DNA of 11,704 bases, taken from NCBI GenBank assembly GCA_002365855.1, contig DFAP01000088.1, positions 74,403 through 86,106 of the forward strand, read 5' to 3'. Origin of the DNA: Pelotomaculum sp. UBA3103 (lineage in GTDB: Bacteria > Bacillota > Desulfotomaculia > Desulfotomaculales > Pelotomaculaceae). A program made the translations under genes and the position numbers. The notes beneath the pieces were generated by a model. It did no database searches and had not been told where the DNA came from. It was given only the letters and a program-made list of their open reading frames with translations. Position 1 is the stretch's first letter. Every line of letters starts with the position of its first letter. Below are positions 6,801-11,704 of the stretch, in pieces.

Positions 6801-7293
6801 CGGAGCCGTGCTGTACTTCCGGATGGACGACCCCCTGGTCAGGGCAAATGGCCAAATACCGGAGGGTGAAGAGTTGGAGCAGAAGATCCTGAGGGAGTTT
6901 CGCATGACAGGCATGGTTCTGGCCGATCAGTCGGTAGCCAGGTTAATGGACTTCGGCATGGAGGGAGATTCAGATCTGATCCCTGTAATCATCAATAAGG
7001 ATGGAGACCTGGGCGCCAGGTCAAGCGTCCTGACCCGGGAGCAGTTTGAGCTGCTGAGAGTTTACCTGCGCTACCAGCTTATATCCGCAGGCAGCGATAT
7101 TGTCGGTGGGGTGGTGGACATATCCCCGTACCGGCGAGGTTCTTTCCGTTCCTGCCAGTACTGTTCTTTCAAGCCGGTATGCAAGTTTGACATTCTGATG
7201 GGAGGAAACGTCTACCGGCAGGTCCAGGCAGAAGGCGACAAAGCTGTGTGGAGCAGGCTGACAGTCTGGTCGGGGGGTGAAACAATTGAGTAA
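3829..7293 (+). CDS. addB: ATP-dependent helicase/nuclease AddAB, subunit B
   Basis: AddB is the nuclease and Chi-scanning subunit of the AddAB complex, which resects double-strand ends for RecA-dependent repair. From the TTG the product is 1154 residues, close to the roughly 1160 of Bacillus AddB, and begins MTLRFIIGRAGTGKTS with an N-terminal Walker A (G8-T15). A UvrD-like region follows (for example SLERSRSPEARAAF and GVNEGIFP). The C-terminal nuclease has QIDRVD (D932) and IDYKSGK (D949, K951). Four cysteines for the 4Fe-4S cluster are present: C789 (FRACPFAHF), C1109, C1112 and C1118 (CQYCSFKPVC), with the same internal spacing as in B. subtilis. A longer ORF from a GTG at 3724 is possible, but its extra 35 residues show no family resemblance, lack a well-placed ribosome site, and cover a candidate promoter. 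The gene overlaps addA by 8 bases. All signature residues are intact. Confidence 0.95.
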   Translation: MTLRFIIGRAGTGKTSTCLNEMREELLTRPSGPPLILLVPEQATFQTEYALAAAPGLKGFIRAQVLSFRRLAYRVLQEAGGAARAHIGELGKRMLLRRLLEQSRGELKVFQRSAGLPGFADTLARSLAEIKTYCIGADDLAMAATALQGRGASLLADKINDLILMYDALEEVLADRFTDPDDYLNLLADRLELSCAAHGGEVWVDGFSGFTPQEYRVLAALLRNARRVNITLCAGINFLGGAVDETGLFYPVRETYDILCEMAARERVNVERPLSLDTAKRYFSRDIAHLEKSFFVHPAAPLADSGEGVVLAAAANQMAEVEGVAREITSLCRDRGYRYRDIIVLLRDIDAYAAIISCVFADYDIPVFIDQKRPVLHHPLVETVRAALEVVSGDWSFDPVFRFLKTDLFPLAREEVDLLENYVLAHGIRGSRWTDGRPWEYRRRLTLEEDREISETEAGYLEEINCIRSQAVAPLAAFQKSVRQAGCVRDITLALFVLLEDLKVQEQLESWSVRAFEEGKLEVSREHAQVWDGLTALFDQVVEALGDEVLTVRDFSAVLDTGFESMRLGQIPPGLDQVVVGSLERSRSPEARAAFIMGVNEGIFPARFVEKGLLSEGERERLQAIGLNLAPGSRRKIFDEQYLVYIAVSRSSEKLYLSYPLANEEGGAMIPSSVVARVKELLPGISETAWLVEPGAGADDLEFVTHPGRTLSYLVGRIREAKAGRRINPLWWHVYSWYAGSARRNECALALSGLFSDNREKRLHAGIGRALYGRTLKTSVSGLEKFRACPFAHFLDKGLRLKERAIFKLGAPDLGQFFHAALKLFGERIQEQGLDWGQLDRERCSSIAGEVVDLLVPRLQSEILLSTARRRYLTVKLKKTVQRVTQVLSEHSRRGSFRPVGLELSFGPGGDLPGVTFVLPDGGEMVLTGQIDRVDAARSGEEFYLRIIDYKSGKMTIKLSDIYHGLKLQLLTYLDVALRHARTLIGSEGLPGAVLYFRMDDPLVRANGQIPEGEELEQKILREFRMTGMVLADQSVARLMDFGMEGDSDLIPVIINKDGDLGARSSVLTREQFELLRVYLRYQLISAGSDIVGGVVDISPYRRGSFRSCQYCSFKPVCKFDILMGGNVYRQVQAEGDKAVWSRLTVWSGGETIE
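7272..7279 (+). promoter_or_regulatory. G6-TG ribosome binding site deciding the addA start
   Basis: GGGGGGTG lies inside the end of addB and stops 6 bases before the TTG at 7286. It duplicates the block before addB in sequence and spacing. The GTG within it (7277-7279) is in frame with addA and is the alternative start. Confidence 0.6.
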
Positions 7294-10200
7294 AAAGTGG
7301 ACGAACGAACAGCTCGAGGCGGTTAAAAGCCGATTTGGCAACCTGCTGGTAGCGGCGGCTGCGGGCGCAGGAAAAACCTCTGTTCTCGTAGAGCGGATCA
7401 TCAGTAGAGTTACCGGCCAGGCGCATCCCGTTGATGTTGATCGCCTGCTGGTTGTTACCTTTACCAATGCCGCTGCGGCCGAGATGAGAGACCGCATCGG
7501 ACGCGCGCTCAACTCGGAAATCAACCGGCGCCCCGGCTCAGTATACCTGCGCAGGCAGTTGGCCTTACTGAACCATGCCTGTATCTGCACCATGCATTCC
7601 TTTTGTCTGGACCTGATGCGGCAGCATTTTTACAGGATTGACCTGGATCCCTCATTTCGCGTGGCTGATGAAACCGAGGCGGCGCTGGTACAGTTGGAGG
7701 CGCTGGAAGGACTGCTCGAACAGCGGTATGCTGCTGCCGCCAACCACCCTTTCACCAGCCTGGTCGATTGCTACGGCGGCAAGCGTGACGATACGCTGCT
7801 GCAGCAAATGGTCCTTGAGGCCTACCAGTTTGCCCGCAGCACCCCCAGGCCGTTAACCTGGCTTTCAAAACTTCCGGAGGGATTTAGTTTTTCTGAGGAT
7901 ACTTCTTTTGAACAGTTAACCTGGAGCGACACGTTGAGGGGTGCGGTTAAGTTTGAACTGGCGGGTGCGATAGCCGACCTGGAACAGGCTTTAATACTTG
8001 CGGGCAGGCCAGGCGGGCCGGAAGTTTACCTGGCAGAAATCAGGGCTGACCTTGAAAGAGTCGTCCGCCTGTACGGGGACATTTCGGGAAGCGCACCCTG
8101 GTCCAGTCTTTATAACGATTTCAACGACACTATTTTCGGCCGGCTTAAAGGAATCAGAAAAGGAGATGCGGAACGGCGGCAAGCAGAACAGGCCAAGAAA
8201 TTTAGGGACAATGCCAGGAAGAAAATTACAGCGTTAAAAAAAGAATTCTTTTCACGCCTGCCAGAGCAGCTATGTGCCGATCTGCGCAGGATGCATCCCC
8301 TGATCAAAGAGTTTGCCGGCCTGGTCAGCGCTTTCGGTGATTCATACAGGGAGGCTAAATCAGCCAGGGGTTTGGTGGATTTCAGTGACCTGGAGCATTT
8401 TGCGCTGCAAATACTGGCCGGCCAGGATACCCCTGACCTCGTTCCGTCAGCAGCGGCTTTAGAGCTGCGGGAACGTTTCGAGGAGGTGCTGGTGGACGAA
8501 TACCAGGACACCAATGCTGTTCAGGAAGCCATTCTCGAGATGGTTTCACGGCAGGGAGAGAAAGCGCCAAACCTGTTCATGGTTGGGGATGTGAAACAGA
8601 GTATTTACCGCTTCAGGCTGGCTGAGCCTGGGCTGTTTCTTGGAAAATACTCGACCTATCAAGATGGGCCATACAGCCGCGAGCGGCGCCTGGTTCTTTC
8701 CAGGAATTTTCGCAGCAGGCGCGGCGTGGTAGACGCAGTGAACTTTGTTTTCAGACAGCTGATGACCCCGGGTGTTGGTGAAATGGCCTATGGGAAGGAA
8801 TCCGAGTTGGTTTACGGAGCAGGCTACGAGTTGTTCAGCGAGGGTGAAAATGATCCGGATGAAGCCGTTGAAATGCACCTTATGGAAAGCGCAGCTACAA
8901 ACCATGACAACGATGCTGTACCCGTTAATGAGACTCCCCTTGAGTCCGGTGAGCAGGAAGGCAGTGAAAAAGCTGAAGATGAATTGGACTCCGTGCAAAA
9001 AGAAGCGCGCCTGATCGCGTCAAGGATCAAAGAACTGGTTATGGGAACTGCTGACGGTGTGCCGGGGATGTTTGTGTACGACAAGGAATTAAACACGCGC
9101 AGGCCCCTTGCCTATAAGGATGTGGTGGTTCTGCTTCGGGCTACAGCCGGGTATGCCAACAGCTATATGGAGGAGTTCAGGCAGGAAGGTATCCCTGCTT
9201 ACGCTGATCTGTCAACGGGATATTTTGAGGCAACCGAGGTGGATACTGTCCTTTCGCTGTTAAAGCTGATTGATAACCCCCGACAGGATGTGCCGCTGGC
9301 CGCGGTGCTGAGGTCACCCATTGCAGGTCTTGATGCAGGAGATCTGGCGAAAATAAGGCTTGCTTCTCCGCGTGGAGAGTTTTTAGATGCCGTGTTGGCC
9401 GCTACCATAACCGAAACTGGGGAGCTCCAGGAAAGGCTTACACTTTTTTTGGAAAAACTGGAGAAGTGGCGCAGCGCCGCCAGGCAGGGGCCGCTTGCAG
9501 ACTTGATCTGGACCATTTACAGGGAAACAGGCTACTATGATTTTGTAGGAGGCCTGCCGGGAGGGAGGCAGCGCCAGGCTAACCTGAGGGCGCTGCATCA
9601 CAGGGCGCGCCAGTATGAGGCCACTGCTTTCCGCGGGCTGTTCCTGTTTCTGCGGTTTATAGAAAGAGTGCGGGAGGGCGGCCGTGATCTGGGAACCGCC
9701 CGGGCATTAAGCGAAAAAGAAAATGTCGTGCGGATTATGAGCATCCATAAAAGCAAAGGACTGGAATTTCCTGTGGTTATAGTCGGAGGTCTGGGCAGGA
9801 AGTTTAACTTTAGAGACTTAAGCAAGGACATGCTGTTTCACAAGGACCTGGGTTTAGGACCACAATTTATCGATGCTGAGTCCAGGATTTCTTTTCCTAC
9901 CGTGGCCAAACTAGCTTTGCGGCACAAGCTCAAACTTGAGGCACTGGCGGAAGAAATGCGCGTGCTTTATGTCGCTATGACCAGGGCAAAAGAAAAGCTG
10001 GTGCTGGTTGGGTCTGTCCGCGACCTTCCCGGTTGCTCCCGGCGCTGGTGCGGCCCGGTAGGCACAAAGGGCTGGGCGCTGCCCGACGGTTGCCTGGCCG
10101 GGGCGGTTAGCTACCTGGACTGGCTGGCGCCGGCGCTGGCGCGTCACAGGGACGGCCTGGCAATAAGAAAGATGAGCGGCTGGGAGGTTGAGCCACCGGA

Positions 10201-11050
10201 ACACGTTGCGGGAGATGGCTCGCGCTGGCAGGTTTGTTTTGCCGGTGGAGCAGCAACACGGGAAGAGCAGAAGTTGGCCGATTTGAAATGGCTCTCAAAG
10301 GTGCGGTGTATGGAGCCGGTGGAAGACGAGAGTCCGCTGGCCGGCACAGTTAGAGCGAGGTTGGAATGGCACTACCACTCTTCAGAACTTGTTGGAAAGG
10401 CTGCGAAAGCATCGGTGACCGAATTAAAGCGCCGCTTCGATCATCTTGCTTCCGGTGACAGTGAATCCCTAAGCGACTACCGCGCTGCCATAGGGGGCAG
10501 ACCCCGTTTCATACAGGAGGGGAGCAGCTTTACATCAGCTGAAAAAGGCACCGCTCTGCACCTGGTGATGCAGAGCGTCGACTTAAAGGGTGTTCTGGAT
10601 CAGCCGGCTATTGCCTGCCACATAGCGTTTATGGTCGAGCGGGAACTGTTATCCTCAGAGCAGGCGCTGTCAGTGCCTGTTGAAAAAATAGCCGCTTTCT
10701 TTGAATGTCCGCTAGGAAGACGGGTCCTTGCCGCGCGCAAGGTGTATCGGGAACTCCCCTTCACCATGACCGTGCCTGCCTGTGAGGTGTATCCCGGGCT
10801 GATGGATTACGGAGATGAGCAGGTCCTGGTTCAGGGTGTGGTGGACTGCCTGGTTGATGAAGGCGACAGCCTCATGCTGCTGGACTACAAGACCGACAGG
10901 ATCATGCCGGGCATGATGGAAAAGGCTGCAGCGCGTTACAGGGATCAGTTGAGATTTTACACCAGGGCGGTGGAAGAAATCCTGGGGCGGAAGGTTAGTG
11001 AAAAGTACCTGTACCTGTTTGATTTAGGGCTTGAGCTGAAATGTGACTGA
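7286..11050 (+). CDS. addA: ATP-dependent helicase/nuclease AddAB, subunit A
   Basis: AddA is the UvrD/RecB-type 3'-5' helicase plus nuclease of AddAB and works with AddB in double-strand-break end processing. From the TTG it is 1254 residues (B. subtilis AddA is about 1230) and begins MSKKWTNEQLEAV. Helicase motifs in order: I, AAAAGAGKTS (K30); Ia, VVTFTNAAAAEMRDRI; II, DEYQDT (D404); III, GDVKQSIYRFR (D435); V, SIHKSKGLE (819-827); VI, YVAMTRAKEKL (R900). An acidic, poorly ordered segment lies at about 515-565, a variable region in this family. The RecB-like nuclease domain has H1092 (GTALHLVMQ), D1187 (QGVVDCLVD) and D1200-Y-K1202, so both nuclease sites of the complex look active. A GTG at 7277 would add three residues. 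The start overlaps the addB stop, implying coupled translation. The sbcD-sbcC pair that often follows addA in Bacilli is absent, and no clear terminator lies in 11051-11114. Confidence 0.95.
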   Translation: MSKKWTNEQLEAVKSRFGNLLVAAAAGAGKTSVLVERIISRVTGQAHPVDVDRLLVVTFTNAAAAEMRDRIGRALNSEINRRPGSVYLRRQLALLNHACICTMHSFCLDLMRQHFYRIDLDPSFRVADETEAALVQLEALEGLLEQRYAAAANHPFTSLVDCYGGKRDDTLLQQMVLEAYQFARSTPRPLTWLSKLPEGFSFSEDTSFEQLTWSDTLRGAVKFELAGAIADLEQALILAGRPGGPEVYLAEIRADLERVVRLYGDISGSAPWSSLYNDFNDTIFGRLKGIRKGDAERRQAEQAKKFRDNARKKITALKKEFFSRLPEQLCADLRRMHPLIKEFAGLVSAFGDSYREAKSARGLVDFSDLEHFALQILAGQDTPDLVPSAAALELRERFEEVLVDEYQDTNAVQEAILEMVSRQGEKAPNLFMVGDVKQSIYRFRLAEPGLFLGKYSTYQDGPYSRERRLVLSRNFRSRRGVVDAVNFVFRQLMTPGVGEMAYGKESELVYGAGYELFSEGENDPDEAVEMHLMESAATNHDNDAVPVNETPLESGEQEGSEKAEDELDSVQKEARLIASRIKELVMGTADGVPGMFVYDKELNTRRPLAYKDVVVLLRATAGYANSYMEEFRQEGIPAYADLSTGYFEATEVDTVLSLLKLIDNPRQDVPLAAVLRSPIAGLDAGDLAKIRLASPRGEFLDAVLAATITETGELQERLTLFLEKLEKWRSAARQGPLADLIWTIYRETGYYDFVGGLPGGRQRQANLRALHHRARQYEATAFRGLFLFLRFIERVREGGRDLGTARALSEKENVVRIMSIHKSKGLEFPVVIVGGLGRKFNFRDLSKDMLFHKDLGLGPQFIDAESRISFPTVAKLALRHKLKLEALAEEMRVLYVAMTRAKEKLVLVGSVRDLPGCSRRWCGPVGTKGWALPDGCLAGAVSYLDWLAPALARHRDGLAIRKMSGWEVEPPEHVAGDGSRWQVCFAGGAATREEQKLADLKWLSKVRCMEPVEDESPLAGTVRARLEWHYHSSELVGKAAKASVTELKRRFDHLASGDSESLSDYRAAIGGRPRFIQEGSSFTSAEKGTALHLVMQSVDLKGVLDQPAIACHIAFMVERELLSSEQALSVPVEKIAAFFECPLGRRVLAARKVYRELPFTMTVPACEVYPGLMDYGDEQVLVQGVVDCLVDEGDSLMLLDYKTDRIMPGMMEKAAARYRDQLRFYTRAVEEILGRKVSEKYLYLFDLGLELKCD

Positions 11051-11114
11051 AACGGCGGCATTGCGACACCATCGTGACATAACATGTAACGTTTTTACAA
11101 GTCGCGCAATAATG

Positions 11115-11636
11115 CTAAATCCAGAACTCCCAGGCGCAGTAATACTCATCCGGGTGTTTATCGGGCGGGCAGGTGATGCACCTGGTTTTTATGCGCGGGT
11201 CGATGGTTCTTGCAAAGCTTGAGTATTCTACCATTCCTACAGGCTTACAGGGAAAGTCAGGAAGGTTTTTTCTTTTCCTGGCTGACTGCACCCGGCAGTC
11301 GAGCATCCTGAAAACGATCCTGTTTTCTCCCTCTTCAACTGCTTCCTGTTTATTGACAAAAGCATAAAGCCTTAAGCCCAAAGCCTTTTTCAGAGCTGGG
11401 ATTCCTCCATCCCGGGGGAGTTTGAGCAGTTTTATGATTCTTTCAGCCTCCAGGGCTGAAAATTTCTCCCATGCGGCGGCATCAATATTTATTGCCGCGT
11501 TCATCCCATATTCTTTTTCCACTGCTTGAAACCAGAGGCCGTCGTGTGCGAGCCACCTCTTGGCCAGATCTTCGATAAGTGATCTGTAGAAAACGCTGCT
11601 GTCCATGCCGTCAGGCGCCAGGTCGTATTTTTTCAT
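11115..11636 (-). CDS. Cysteine-rich conserved hypothetical protein, DUF6125-like
   Basis: This 173-residue soluble protein has a helical N-terminal half, including WLAHDGLWFQAVEKEYG (28-44) and ALEAERIIKLLKL (61-73), and a C-terminal half with five cysteines: C114, C130, C153, C156 and C167. The last three lie in TRCITCPPDKHPDEYYCAW. The 'HDGLWF-x-EKEYG' start and the CxxC-P-Y-CAWEF ending look like the family named DUF6125, related by annotation to L-2-amino-thiazoline-4-carboxylate hydrolase-like proteins. I make this match from memory and hold it at moderate confidence. The cysteines suggest metal or Fe-S binding, which is inference. The ATG at 11636 has a G6-AG site (11644-11649 on the complement) 7 bases upstream. 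It converges on addA, 64 bases away. Function unknown. Confidence 0.7.
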   Translation of the reverse strand: MKKYDLAPDGMDSSVFYRSLIEDLAKRWLAHDGLWFQAVEKEYGMNAAINIDAAAWEKFSALEAERIIKLLKLPRDGGIPALKKALGLRLYAFVNKQEAVEEGENRIVFRMLDCRVQSARKRKNLPDFPCKPVGMVEYSSFARTIDPRIKTRCITCPPDKHPDEYYCAWEFWI

Positions 11637-11677
11637 TTACTCTCCCCCCGTCTCACATTTATTAGCTATGCATCATT

Positions 11678-11704
11678 GACACAGGAGAACCGTCCCCCTG
11701 TGTC
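11678..11704. repeat. Perfect palindromic element at the window edge, REP-like
   Basis: GACACAGG (11678-11685) and CCTGTGTC (11697-11704) are perfect inverted repeats around an 11-base centre (AGAACCGTCCC). The base before the left arm is T, so the stem may continue past the window end. There is no T-run, and it lies upstream of the minus-strand gene, so a simple terminator is unlikely. The GACACAGG / ACCGTCCCC combination resembles dispersed palindromes seen in clostridial genomes, often associated with RAYT (Y1-type) transposases. That link is recalled, not tested. Confidence 0.5.

Noticed and set aside
7021..7593. 190-codon open frame on the minus strand across the addB-addA junction
   Set aside because: It lies entirely opposite the strongly supported conserved ends of addB and addA; it shows no recognisable motif and is an expected shadow of GC-biased coding sequence. 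The same holds for the other antisense frames over addB and addA.
9000..9000. Acidic insertion in AddA (about 8830-8995) as an added domain
   Set aside because: AddA proteins, including the Bacillus one as I recall it, carry a variable Glu/Asp-rich stretch at this place, so it is normal for the family.
11051..11114. Terminator between addA and the convergent gene
   Set aside because: Only a weak 5-bp TGTAA/TTACA pairing is visible without a proper stem and U-tract on either strand.

Overview
The window looks like a chromosomal stretch from a moderately GC-rich Firmicute, probably of the clostridial / Desulfotomaculum-Pelotomaculum kind. The evidence is an adjacent addB-addA pair (the Firmicute counterpart of RecBCD), a UPF0756/DUF441 membrane protein, strong purine-rich Shine-Dalgarno sites, and GTG and TTG starts. 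The lineage is inferred from gene content and style, not from a marker gene.

Left part (1-2633). A short, highly charged ORF (35-196) is followed by a GC-rich hairpin terminator. A UPF0756 membrane protein (291-767) lies on the minus strand. Then come three plus-strand genes: a hot-dog-fold thioesterase resembling fluoroacetyl-CoA thioesterase FlK (1035-1436), an unrecognised 71-residue protein with its own extended -10 promoter (1509-1724), and an SbcD/Mre11-like metallophosphoesterase (1785-2578). The phosphoesterase is split by a one-base frameshift in a run of seven A. A strong, roughly symmetric terminator (2593-2625) separates it from the converging formyltransferase gene.

Middle and right part (2634-11050). 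A stand-alone formyltransferase on the minus strand (2634-3563) looks more like the folate-binding formyltransferase/hydrolase domain of 10-formyl-THF dehydrogenase than a canonical Fmt. It is divergent from addB-addA (3829-11050), which encode the two subunits of the AddAB helicase-nuclease for double-strand break repair. All key motifs are present in both: Walker A, helicase motifs, both nuclease active sites, and the four iron-sulfur cysteines of AddB. Both genes appear to start at TTG, preceded by the same G6-TG Shine-Dalgarno block at the same spacing, and they overlap by 8 bases, so they are probably translationally coupled.

Right end (11051-11704). A cysteine-rich protein of the DUF6125-like type lies on the minus strand, converging on addA. 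The last 27 bases form a perfect inverted repeat cut by the window edge, which looks like one unit of a dispersed palindromic (REP-like) repeat.

Most of the window is ordinary core-genome content. I did not find a convincing new multi-gene system. The points most worth checking are the frameshifted phosphoesterase, the twin TTG initiation sites, the Ser-for-Thr FlK-like thioesterase, the formyltransferase subtype and the terminal palindrome. I saw no tRNA, rRNA, CRISPR array or transposase gene.
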